From: Amycolatopsis sp. CA-126428
GTDB lineage: Bacteria > Actinomycetota > Actinomycetes > Mycobacteriales > Pseudonocardiaceae
Length of the DNA stretch: 64,000 nucleotides
Reading direction: 5' to 3'
Assembly: GCF_002904335.1 (NCBI RefSeq)
Contig: NZ_PPHF01000164.1
Location: 1 to 64,000, forward strand
The position numbers and the translations under genes are program-made. The notes below the pieces were generated by a model. That model saw only the letters and a program-made list of their open reading frames with translations, searched no databases and had not been told where the DNA came from. Position 1 is the first letter of the stretch. Each line of letters starts with the position of its first letter. Shown in pieces: positions 51,801-59,367 of the stretch.

Positions 51801-54800
51801 TTGCTCAGTGCCGCGGACGGCGACGCGCTCCGGCTCGTCGCGGCCGGGCTGGCCGAGGCGCCCGACACCGCCGACGTATCCGACACTGCTTACACCCTCG
51901 CCCGGCGGACGCCGCTCGCGCACCGCGTGCTGGTGCCCGCGGGAAACCGGGAGGCCCTGCGCGCCGTCGCCGACGGGCGGGTGCCCGGCCGGACCGTCCG
52001 AAGTGGAACGCGGCTGGCCGTGCTGTTCGGCGGGCAGGGCGCGCAGCGGGCCGGGATGGGCCGGGAGCTGGCCGAGCGGTTCCCGGCGTTCGCCGACGCC
52101 TTCGACGAGGCGTGCGAAGCCCTGGGCGGCGGCGTGCGCGAAGTCGCCTTCACCGGTGGGGAAGCGCTGGACCGCACCGATCACGCGCAGGCCGCGCTGT
52201 TCGCCTTCGGTGTCGCGCAGTACCGGTTGTTCGAGTCGTGGGGGCTGCGTCCGGACGTCCTGTTGGGACATTCGATCGGGGAGATCACCGCCGCGCACGT
52301 CGCCGGCGTGCTGTCGCTCGGGGACGCGGCGACGCTCGTGGCGGCGCGCGGGCGGCTCATGGCCGCGTTGCCCGGCGGCGGGGTGATGATCGCCGTCGAG
52401 GCCACCGAGGCGGACGTGGCTCCGCTCGTGGGCGACACGGTGGCCGTCGCCGCGGTCAACGGGCCGCGTTCGGTGGTGCTCTCCGGCGAGACGGCCGCGA
52501 CGACGGCGCTCGCCGCCCGCTTCGGCGGCGGGACGCTCTTGCGCGTCAGCCACGCCTTCCATTCGCCGCTGCTGGACCCGATGCTCGACGAGTTCCACGA
52601 GGTGGCGGCCGGGTTGAAGCACCACCGTCCTGCCCTCCCGCTCGTTTCGTGCGTGACCGGCGAGCTGGTCGACGAGATCGAGCCCGGCCATTGGCGGCGG
52701 CACGCCCGCTCGACCGTGCGGTTCGCCGACGCGCTCGCCACGGCGGCGGCGTCCGGTCCGGTCGCCGGCCTCGAAATCGGCCCGGCGCCGGTGCTCGGCC
52801 GGTTGACCGCCGACGTCATGCCGACCGCGCCGGCCACGATGTCGGGCCCCGGGGTGCTGGCCGCCGCGGGCGCGGTGCACACGGCCGGCGCCCGGGTCGC
52901 CTGGCCCGCGGTGTTCGCCGGCTCGGGCGCGCGGATCACGCCGCTGCCCACGTACCCGTTCAAGCGCACCCGGTACTGGCTGGACCAGCCGTCCCCGGAG
53001 CAGGCCGGCGGCGACCACGCTGTGCTCGGTCCGCCGCTGGAAGCGCCCGACTCGCCGCGGGTCGTGCACGGCGGCTCGCTCGGCGTCCGCCGCCACCGGT
53101 GGCTCGCCGACCACGTCGTCGGCGGGTCCGTGCTGGTCCCCGGGACGCTGTTCGCCGAGCTGGCCCTGCACGCCGGCGGCGCGGGTATCGAGGAGCTCGC
53201 GATCGAAGCCCCGCTGCGCCTGGACACCGAGGACGTCCACGTCCAGGTCGTCGTGGACGAACCGAGGATCGACGTCTACGCCCGGGCCCGCGACGAGAAG
53301 CACTGGCGCAAGCACGCCGGGGGGAAGCTGCGCCCGCGCGGCCCGCTCCCGCCCGCTTGGACGGGTGAGTGGCCGCCGGCCGGGGCCGGGGAAGCCGACG
53401 TCGCCGAGGGCTACCGCGCGCACGCCTACGGGCCCGCTTTCCAAGCCGTGCAGCGGTTGTGGGTGCGCGATGAGGAGTTCTTCGCCGAGGTGGAGCTGCC
53501 ACCGGACGTCGGGGGCCGGTTCGCGGTGCACCCGGTCCTGCTGGACGCGGCCGTGCACGCGACCGCGCTGGCCGAGGGGCCGGCGGCCGGGCAGCGGGTG
53601 CCGTTCCTCTGGAGCGGCGTCGAGGTCTACGCGCCCGGGGCGCGGCGGGCCCGGGTGCACGGCGTCCGCCTCGGCGCCGGCGCGGTCCGCGTCACGCTGT
53701 ACGACGAAGCCGGGAACCCGACGGCCGGCATCGCCACGCTGACGACCCGGCCGATGGCGGCACCCGACACGATGCTCTACCGTCCACAGTGGATTCCGCT
53801 GCCGCCGGTGGCGGCGGCGGCGTCTTCGGAACCGGTGCGGACCGTCGAAATCGCCCCGGGTGACGTGCGCGCGGCGGCCGGCCACGCGCTTTCCGTGCTC
53901 CACGACTGGCAAGGCAGCGGCGAGCGGCTGCTCCTGGTCACCCGCAACGCGACCGGCCCCGATCCCGACCCGGCCGCCGCGGCGGCGTGGGGACTGGGCT
54001 GCGCGGCGGCGGCGGAATACCCGGGCCGGATCGGCCTGGTCGACCTCGAGCCGGGATTCCCGGTGACGCGGGTGGCGGACCTCGCCGGCGGCAGCGCGGA
54101 GCCGCAGATCGCCGTCCGCGACGGTGTGCCGCACGTCCTGCGGATCACCCGCGCCGCCCCGGCGCCGGCGCAGCCGATCGACCCGGGCGGGACGGTGCTG
54201 ATCACCGGCGGGACGGGCGCGCTCGGCGCCGTGCTGGCCCGGCACCTCGTCACCGCACACGGCGTCCGGCACCTCCTGCTGGTGAGCCGGAGCGGACCGG
54301 CGGCGCCCGGCGCCGGGGAGTTGCTGGCCTCCCTGCGGGAACTGGGGGCGGACGCGCGGATCGTCGCGGCCGACATCGCGGACCGGGCCACCGTGGTGGG
54401 CCTGGTCGGCAGCTGCGATCCGCCGTTGACGGCGGTCGTGCACAGCGCGGCCGTGGTCGACGACGGGGTGCTGGCGGCCCAGACGCCGGACCGCCTGGAC
54501 GTCGTGCTGCGTCCCAAGGCGGATGCGGCGCTGGTCCTCGACGAGGTGACCCGGCACCTGCCGCTGACGGCCTTCATCCTGTTCTCGTCGATCGCCGGCG
54601 TGTTCGGCAAGGCCGGGCAGGCGAACTACGCGGCCGCGAACCGGGTGCTGGACGCCGTGGCGTGCCGCCGCCGCGCGGCCGGGCTGCCCGCGTTGTCGCT
54701 GGCGTGGGGGCTGTGGGAGCTCGGCACCGGCCTCGGCGACCGCATCTCGGCCACCGCCCGGCGGCGCATCCACGCGTCCGGCGTCGAGGGGCTGACGGCC

Positions 54801-55202
54801 GAGCAGGGCCTGTCCCTGTTCGACGCGGCGCTCGGCTCGGCCGAACCGGTGCTGGTACCGGTCCGCTTCGACCCATCGGCCTCGATGGCCCCGCTGACCG
54901 GCGGCTCGGCCGCGCGCCCGGCTCCGGTGCGTCAGACCTGGCCGGAGAACCCGGCCGAGCCGGAGCTGCGTGAGTTGCTGCGTGCGGAGGTCGCCACGGT
55001 TCTGGGGCACCCGGACCCCGCCGTGATCGGGGACGATCGGCCGTTCCCGGAGCTGGGGTTCGATTCGCTTACGGTGATCGAGCTGCGCACCCGGCTGTCC
55101 GGGTTGTCGGGCGTCGAGCTGCCCGCGACCGTTGTGTTCGACCGGCCGACCGTCGCCGAGCTGGCCGGATATCTCTTGGAGCGCCGGGGTTTCACCAGGT
55201 GA
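48813..55202 (+). CDS. Type I PKS: CoL-ACP-KS-AT-DH-KR-ACP, no thioesterase
   Basis: A 2129-residue synthase. An acyl-CoA ligase-type loading domain (1-460; LLYTSGTTGRPKGV, YGSTETGG) feeds ACP1 (Ser498 in GLSSLAG). The KS has Cys726 in DTACSSS and His motifs EGHGTGTPLGDP and KSNIGHT. The AT has Ser1154 in GHSIGE and HAFH (1247-1250), which predicts malonyl-CoA. The DH has H1434 in LADHVVGG and a later HPVLLDAAVH. The KR has GGTGALG (1799 on), Tyr1939 and VDD, suggesting B type; with DH this gives a trans double bond. ACP2 has Ser2085. No ER or TE follows. Product: an acid primed by ligation, extended once or iteratively. TATACC lies just upstream of GTG 48813. Confidence 0.93.
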   Translation: MEEIRAEFLRPLLTSLSAHPADRPAFSDGRRTLTYGELAGASADLAAALGVSRGDRVLIHVGNRVEFVVSLLAVLRAAAVGVPVSVRSTEAELAHFADDSGATLLITEARHAEPARRLRPGLRVLFVEEPPPAAGPPRDDLGLDEPAWLLYTSGTTGRPKGVLLSQRAVLWSTAAAYVPVFGIEAGDTVVWPLPLHHAYALSLAFTTTIALGAHTRLADGCSPELLAQHPGCVLAGVPATYLRLRQEADGPVVSPRLCLTGGAPCTPATRAAVRELFGLSLVDGYGSTETGGKVAVERPGEPGLVPVPGMEVRIDAGEVLVRGPGLMLGYHGQTESPVRDGWYRTGDAGRFEDGRLVLAGRVDDVIVCGGQNVHPTEIEAVLEESPSVREVLVTGRPDDVVGQVPVAFVVAGPDGFDAEELRRLCLSRLSLHKVPVAYLEVDAIPRTASGKPKRHAMASAPEQPDLAAVVRAELTALCGHDGGDGWRDRPFTDLGLSSLAGVQFRHRITALTGVPVPHSLIYDFPTPGAVIAELTRLGSASPAEPPRASPAPSAEPIAVVAMACRFPGGVRSPEDLWRLVADRVDATGEFPADRGWDVAGLYDPDPDRLGHSVTRRGGFLDGFADFDAGMFGISPREALATDPQQRLLLETSWEAFERAGIDVATLRGSATGVFVGVMNEDYASRFTTSHELEAWLGIGSSHAVASGGLSYTFGLTGPALTVDTACSSSLVALHLAVKALRDGECSLAVAGGSTVMATPRTFVAFSRQRGLSPDGRCRSYAAGADGTAWSEGAGVILLERLSDAQRHGHPVLAVLSGTAVNSDGASNGLTAPSGRAQQALIAAALADAGLTAADVDAVEGHGTGTPLGDPIEADALMAAYGRGPRREPLWLGSVKSNIGHTQAAAGIAGVIKVVTALQHEQLPASLHADEPSPHVDWASGEVRLLAEARPWPHTDRVRRAGVSAFGIGGTNAHVIVEEAPRPSQPPARRPFPEAPWLLSAADGDALRLVAAGLAEAPDTADVSDTAYTLARRTPLAHRVLVPAGNREALRAVADGRVPGRTVRSGTRLAVLFGGQGAQRAGMGRELAERFPAFADAFDEACEALGGGVREVAFTGGEALDRTDHAQAALFAFGVAQYRLFESWGLRPDVLLGHSIGEITAAHVAGVLSLGDAATLVAARGRLMAALPGGGVMIAVEATEADVAPLVGDTVAVAAVNGPRSVVLSGETAATTALAARFGGGTLLRVSHAFHSPLLDPMLDEFHEVAAGLKHHRPALPLVSCVTGELVDEIEPGHWRRHARSTVRFADALATAAASGPVAGLEIGPAPVLGRLTADVMPTAPATMSGPGVLAAAGAVHTAGARVAWPAVFAGSGARITPLPTYPFKRTRYWLDQPSPEQAGGDHAVLGPPLEAPDSPRVVHGGSLGVRRHRWLADHVVGGSVLVPGTLFAELALHAGGAGIEELAIEAPLRLDTEDVHVQVVVDEPRIDVYARARDEKHWRKHAGGKLRPRGPLPPAWTGEWPPAGAGEADVAEGYRAHAYGPAFQAVQRLWVRDEEFFAEVELPPDVGGRFAVHPVLLDAAVHATALAEGPAAGQRVPFLWSGVEVYAPGARRARVHGVRLGAGAVRVTLYDEAGNPTAGIATLTTRPMAAPDTMLYRPQWIPLPPVAAAASSEPVRTVEIAPGDVRAAAGHALSVLHDWQGSGERLLLVTRNATGPDPDPAAAAAWGLGCAAAAEYPGRIGLVDLEPGFPVTRVADLAGGSAEPQIAVRDGVPHVLRITRAAPAPAQPIDPGGTVLITGGTGALGAVLARHLVTAHGVRHLLLVSRSGPAAPGAGELLASLRELGADARIVAADIADRATVVGLVGSCDPPLTAVVHSAAVVDDGVLAAQTPDRLDVVLRPKADAALVLDEVTRHLPLTAFILFSSIAGVFGKAGQANYAAANRVLDAVACRRRAAGLPALSLAWGLWELGTGLGDRISATARRRIHASGVEGLTAEQGLSLFDAALGSAEPVLVPVRFDPSASMAPLTGGSAARPAPVRQTWPENPAEPELRELLRAEVATVLGHPDPAVIGDDRPFPELGFDSLTVIELRTRLSGLSGVELPATVVFDRPTVAELAGYLLERRGFTR

Positions 55203-56379
55203 CGGGCAGGCTCGAGACCCCGCGCAGCAACCCGTCCCGGCGCCACTCGATGGCGTCGGCGGCAATCGCGAGGCGCAGGCCCGGCAGACGACGAACCAGC
55301 GTCGAAAGCAGGACACGCAGCTCCAGCCTCGCCAGCGGCGCGCCGACGCAGTGGTGCACGCCGAAGCCGAACGCGAGGTGGTGGTTGATCTTGCGGCCGA
55401 AGTCCAGGTCGCCGGCCGAGGGGAACACCGATTCGTCGCGGTTGGCCGAGTCCAGCTGGACCAGGACCGCGTCGCCGGCCCGGATGGCCTGGCCGCCGAT
55501 CTCCAGGTCCTCGCGGGCGATCCGGGCGAAGTCCGCGACCGTCGCCAGCGGTACGAACCGCAGCAGCTCCTCCACCGCCGCCGGGATCAGGTCGGGACGG
55601 GCGACGAGGGCCGTCCACCGTTCGCGGTCGGTCAGGAGCTCGACCAGCATGCTGCCGATGAGGTTCGCCGTGGTCTCGTGGCCACCGGCCAGCAGCGCCA
55701 CGCCGAGCATCAGCAGTTCGTTGTCCGTCAGGCGGTCTTCGTCGTCGCGGGCCGCGGCGAGCGCGGTCAGCAGGTCGCCGGTGGGCGCTTCCCGGCGCTG
55801 CGCGATCAGGGTGTGCAGCGCGCCCGCCAGCTTCCCGCGGGCTTCCGCGACGTCCGCGGGGGTCACGGTCCCGCCCGAGGCGACCAGCGTTTCGGTGCAC
55901 TCGCGCACCATCCGCCGCTCGCCCGGCGGAACACCGAGCAGCTCGCCGATCACCAGGACGGGCAGCTCCCACGCGACCGCCGAGGCGAAGTCCACGGGCG
56001 GCCCGGTGCCGTCGAGGAGCGTGTCGACGATCTCCTGGATCCGGGGCCGCAGCAGCTCCACCCGCCGGGCGGTGAACGCCTTGCCGACGAGCGCCCGGAT
56101 GCGGTGGTGCTCCGGGGGGTCCATGGCCAGCAGGTTGCCCGCCGGTTCGAAACCGGGCCGCCCGCGCGGCACATCCGCCCCGGCCGCGGCGGCGCGGGAG
56201 AACCGCGGGTCCGACAGCACGAACCGCGTCTGTTCGTAGCGCGTCACCAGCCAGGCATCCCCGCCGTAGGGCATCGTGACGCGGACCGGCGCCCCGGACT
56301 TCCGCAGCTCGGCGAACCGCGGGTGGACCCGCAGCGCCACGGCGTCCCCGAAGGGATAGGGAACCGGCGGGACGTCCAT
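55192..56379 (-). CDS. Cytochrome P450
   Basis: A 395-residue soluble bacterial P450. I-helix motif AGGHET (231-236), ExxR motif EELLR (270-274) and heme loop FGFGVHHCVG with Cys344 are intact, so it should be active. Its 3' end overlaps that of the PKS gene by 11 bp in convergent orientation, so strong simultaneous transcription would interfere. As direct neighbour it is the best candidate for oxidising the PKS product, but generic secondary or catabolic roles cannot be excluded. A ferredoxin gene is not adjacent. ATG 56379 fits the usual N-terminus. Confidence 0.92.
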   Translation of the reverse strand: MDVPPVPYPFGDAVALRVHPRFAELRKSGAPVRVTMPYGGDAWLVTRYEQTRFVLSDPRFSRAAAAGADVPRGRPGFEPAGNLLAMDPPEHHRIRALVGKAFTARRVELLRPRIQEIVDTLLDGTGPPVDFASAVAWELPVLVIGELLGVPPGERRMVRECTETLVASGGTVTPADVAEARGKLAGALHTLIAQRREAPTGDLLTALAAARDDEDRLTDNELLMLGVALLAGGHETTANLIGSMLVELLTDRERWTALVARPDLIPAAVEELLRFVPLATVADFARIAREDLEIGGQAIRAGDAVLVQLDSANRDESVFPSAGDLDFGRKINHHLAFGFGVHHCVGAPLARLELRVLLSTLVRRLPGLRLAIAADAIEWRRDGLLRGVSSLPVTW

Positions 56380-56428
56380 CGCCCCATCGTGCGGCAGGGG
56401 CGCGCCGCGGTGTACCGCCCATCGGTGG

Positions 56429-56995
56429 TCAGGGGTGCGCCAGCTCCGCCGCGCCGAAGGAGACGTCGAAGCGGTCGCACCAGATGCTCACGCTGGTGTA
56501 GGCGGTCAGGTCGGTGCCGGCGGGCAGGGGGTAGTTCTGGTTTCCCCTGTTCCCCTTGAGCTTGCCCGCGTCGAGGTGCTTGCCGTCGTCGAAGACGTCC
56601 CAGCCGTCCTTGCCCGGTTTCACCGGGGCGTCGGTGAGCCAGACGTGCACGTCGGGGCCGCTGCTGGTGGCCAGGTTCTCCAGGCGCAGCACGAGTGACC
56701 CGTCGCCCGCGCGCAGGACCCGGACGGTGCCCGTGGTCCGGTGCTCGTGGCTGATCAGGGTGCCGCCCGCGAGCTCGGCGGGCTCGGCGGGCTCGGCTGA
56801 AGAAGCCGCCGAAGGCGGTGCGGACAGCGACGGCGGAACGGGCACCGGCGCGGCGGCGGGCAGGTCCTCCTGGACCGTTTCGTCCACCACCAGCTGCCAA
56901 GGCTGGAACCAGAACAACCCGGCCGCGACGGCGACCACGCCCGCCACCAGGATGCTCAGGACCCAGGGCCGGCGGACCAGCCGCGTCCGGTTCAT
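56429..56995 (-). CDS. Membrane-anchored DM13-domain protein
   Basis: A 188-residue protein; ATG 56995 follows GAGGAG. One N-terminal membrane helix (about 10-30) is followed by a Pro/Ala/Glu linker and a DM13 domain (about 80-188): GTVRVLRAGDGSLVLRLEN, DVHVWLTD, then NYPLPAGTDLTAY and SIWCDRFDVSFG with the conserved Cys. DM13 domains are thought to take part in redox or electron transfer at the membrane. It could serve the neighbouring P450, which lies 49 bp downstream on the same strand, but this is only positional. Confidence 0.87.
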   Translation of the reverse strand: MNRTRLVRRPWVLSILVAGVVAVAAGLFWFQPWQLVVDETVQEDLPAAAPVPVPPSLSAPPSAASSAEPAEPAELAGGTLISHEHRTTGTVRVLRAGDGSLVLRLENLATSSGPDVHVWLTDAPVKPGKDGWDVFDDGKHLDAGKLKGNRGNQNYPLPAGTDLTAYTSVSIWCDRFDVSFGAAELAHP

Positions 56996-57199
56996 CGCGC
57001 TCTCCTCGTCTTCGCTCTGCTGCCGGTTCATTCAACGGGACGAATCGCCCAGTGACGTCCCGTGCGCGGTTACCGATCCCTTACGGGCGGGCCAGGCCGC
57101 CGATTCCTTTCCGGAGCGGCCACGGTCTCCCTGTCGGAGGTCCGGCCCGCCGAAGCGGCCGGCCCCGCCGAAACCGACCGAGAAGGAGAGCCGATCGCC

Positions 57200-58192
57200 G
57201 TGAGCGTTCCCGCCACCATGCGCGCCCTGCAGCAGACCTCGCTGGACGGACCGCAGGACATGCGCCTGATCACCGACGCGCCGGTGCCGAGCCCGGGCCG
57301 GGGTGAGGTCCTGGTCCGGGTTGCCGCCGCCGGCGTCAACTTCGCCGACCTGTCGAAAGCCCACGGCACCTTCCGGGACGGCCCGAAACCGCCGTACCGG
57401 GCGGGTTTCGAGGCGGCCGGCGAGGTCGTGGCGGTGGGGGAGGCGGTGACCGGCCCGCCACCGGGGACGCGCGTGATCGGCGTCGGAGACGGGGCTTTCG
57501 CGAAATACCTGGTCCTGCCGGCGGCGGCCGCGATGCCGGTGCCGGCGGGCTGGAGTGCCGAGCAGGCGCTGGGCCTGGTCGTGAACTGGCCCACCGCGCT
57601 CGCCGCGCTCAAGCCGCTCGGGCGGGTGAGGGCGGGGGAGACCGTGGTCGTCCCCGCCGCCGCGGGCGCGACCGGCCAGGCCGCGGTGACCCTGGCCAAG
57701 CACTACGGCGCGACCGTCGTCGCCACCGCCGCACCGGGCAAGCACGAGACCGTGCGGGCGCTGGGCGCCGACCACGTCCTGGACTCCCGCGACGGCGACC
57801 TCGCCGCCGAGGTCCGGCGCCTGACCGGCGGGGCCGGCGCCGACCTGGTGCTGGAATCGGCCGGCGGCGCGGCGTTCGCCGCGAGCCTGGCCGCGGCCAA
57901 GCCGGTCACCGGCCGGGTCGTCGTCTACGGCCTGGCGGGCGGCGAAGCTTCGCTCACCAACTGGGAACTGGTGTACCGGCACCAGGTCCACGTCATCGGC
58001 CTCAACATCGGCACGTTGATCCAAGCCGCACCCGGGATCTTCGGCGAGGTCATGGGTGAGCTCGCCGCGCTCGTCGCCGCCGGCGTCGTCCCGCCGGCGC
58101 GCCCGGTCACCTACGACCTGGCCGACGGCCCCCAGGCCCTCGCCGAACTGGCCGCCCGGGCGACGGTCGGCAAGCTGGCCCTGCTGCCGTGA
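57200..58192 (+). CDS. Zinc-independent quinone oxidoreductase (MDR family)
   Basis: A 330-residue NADPH-dependent reductase. I start at GTG 57200, with GAAGGAG rather far upstream; ATG 57218 is an alternative. The N-terminal GroES-like domain has VRVAAAGVNFADL and PYRAGFEAAGEVV; the Rossmann domain has VVPAAAGATGQAAVTLAK. The zinc ligands of alcohol dehydrogenases are absent. It probably reduces quinones or enones. The SigG-like sigma gene follows in the same direction after 175 bp, a pairing compatible with an electrophile or oxidative stress response. Confidence 0.9.
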   Translation: MSVPATMRALQQTSLDGPQDMRLITDAPVPSPGRGEVLVRVAAAGVNFADLSKAHGTFRDGPKPPYRAGFEAAGEVVAVGEAVTGPPPGTRVIGVGDGAFAKYLVLPAAAAMPVPAGWSAEQALGLVVNWPTALAALKPLGRVRAGETVVVPAAAGATGQAAVTLAKHYGATVVATAAPGKHETVRALGADHVLDSRDGDLAAEVRRLTGGAGADLVLESAGGAAFAASLAAAKPVTGRVVVYGLAGGEASLTNWELVYRHQVHVIGLNIGTLIQAAPGIFGEVMGELAALVAAGVVPPARPVTYDLADGPQALAELAARATVGKLALLP

Positions 58193-58367
58193 CCGTGGAC
58201 GCGGCCGCCGAGCCGGGGCGCCGTCCGAACCGCATCTCGCCCATATCCGGCGAAGCAACCGCCGGCGCCGCCGTTCGCGGTGGGCTGCTGACCTGTGCTT
58301 CGATTCCTTTTCCGTGGTGTGCCGGTCGTACCGGGGAAAGGTCGATCGGGCGGAACGAGGAGCACAC

Positions 58368-59360
58368 ATGGCAGGCAGGCAATCCGCGGCGGCGCCCGCG
58401 CACGAGCAGGACCGGTTCGCCGCCGAAACGGCGGGGTTCCGCCGGGAGCTGCTGGCGCACTGCTACCGCATGGCCGGTTCGGCGCACGACGCCGAGGACC
58501 TGGTGCAGGAAACCTACCTGCGGGCGTGGCGGTCCTACGCCGGCTTCGAGGGCCGGGCGTCGATCCGGTCGTGGCTCTACGCCATCGCCACCAACGTGTG
58601 CCTGACCGCGCTGGAGCCGCGGCGGAACCGGGTGCTGCCCTCCGGGCTGACCGGCCCGTACGACGGACCCGAGCGCCCGCCGGCCCCGGCCGCGCCCGGC
58701 GAAGTCTCCTGGCTGGAGCCGTTGCCCGACCACTGGGTCGCCGATCCGGCGGCGGCCGTGGTGGCGCGCGAGTCCCTGCGGCTCGCGCTCGTCGTCAGCT
58801 TGCAGCACCTGCCGGCGCGCCAGCGCGCGATCTTGCTCCTGCGGGAGGTGCTGGCGTTCACCGCACCGGAAACGGCCCGGATCCTCGGCACCACCACGGC
58901 GGCGGTGAAGAGCGGCCTGCAGCGCGCCCGGGCCCGGCTCGACGACCTCGGACCACCGCCCGAGGACCTGCTCGAACTCACCGACCGGCGGGCACGGGCG
59001 CTGCTCGAGGGGTACATCGCCGCCTTCGAACGCTCCGACGCCGGCCTCCTGGAACGCGTGCTGCGCGCGGACGCCACGCTCGAGGCGGCCCCGTTCCGCG
59101 ACTGGTACGCGGGCCGGGTGAAGTGCCTCCACCTCCTCGAGACGTACGTGCTGGGCCGGCCCGGCGACTGGCGGATGAGCGCCACCACCGCCAACGGCCA
59201 GCCCGCCGCCGCCGTGTACCACCGGGACACCGGCGGCGAACTCCGGGCCCACGGCATCGTGGTGCTGACCCCGACGGCCACCGGCATCTCCCGCGTGGTC
59301 GAGTTCCACGACCCGGCGTTGGTCACCGCATTCGGCTTCCCGGACCGGCACACGGACTGA
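58368..59360 (+). CDS. SigG-like ECF sigma factor with SnoaL-type C-terminal domain
   Basis: A 330-residue sigma factor; ATG 58368 has ACGAGGAG upstream. Region 2 contains DAEDLVQETYLRAWRSYAGF, region 4 TAPETARILGTTTAAVKSGLQ. Between them lies a Pro-rich linker with SWLEPLPD, typical of the SigG group. Residues about 205-325 form a SnoaL/NTF2-like domain (ALLEGYIAAFERSDAGLLERV), which in this type regulates activity in place of a separate anti-sigma factor. It ends 7 bp before the convergent GH9 gene. Confidence 0.88.
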   Translation: MAGRQSAAAPAHEQDRFAAETAGFRRELLAHCYRMAGSAHDAEDLVQETYLRAWRSYAGFEGRASIRSWLYAIATNVCLTALEPRRNRVLPSGLTGPYDGPERPPAPAAPGEVSWLEPLPDHWVADPAAAVVARESLRLALVVSLQHLPARQRAILLLREVLAFTAPETARILGTTTAAVKSGLQRARARLDDLGPPPEDLLELTDRRARALLEGYIAAFERSDAGLLERVLRADATLEAAPFRDWYAGRVKCLHLLETYVLGRPGDWRMSATTANGQPAAAVYHRDTGGELRAHGIVVLTPTATGISRVVEFHDPALVTAFGFPDRHTD

Positions 59361-59367
59361 CCGGGCC

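Noticed and set aside
48639..55316. Very long open frame on the minus strand opposite the PKS
   Set aside because: It mirrors the codon positions of the PKS; its translation is Arg/Gly/Pro-rich without domains, whereas the plus strand has all PKS motifs. Similar long mirror frames opposite other genes (for example 8230-11217 and 43893-46619) were rejected for the same reason.
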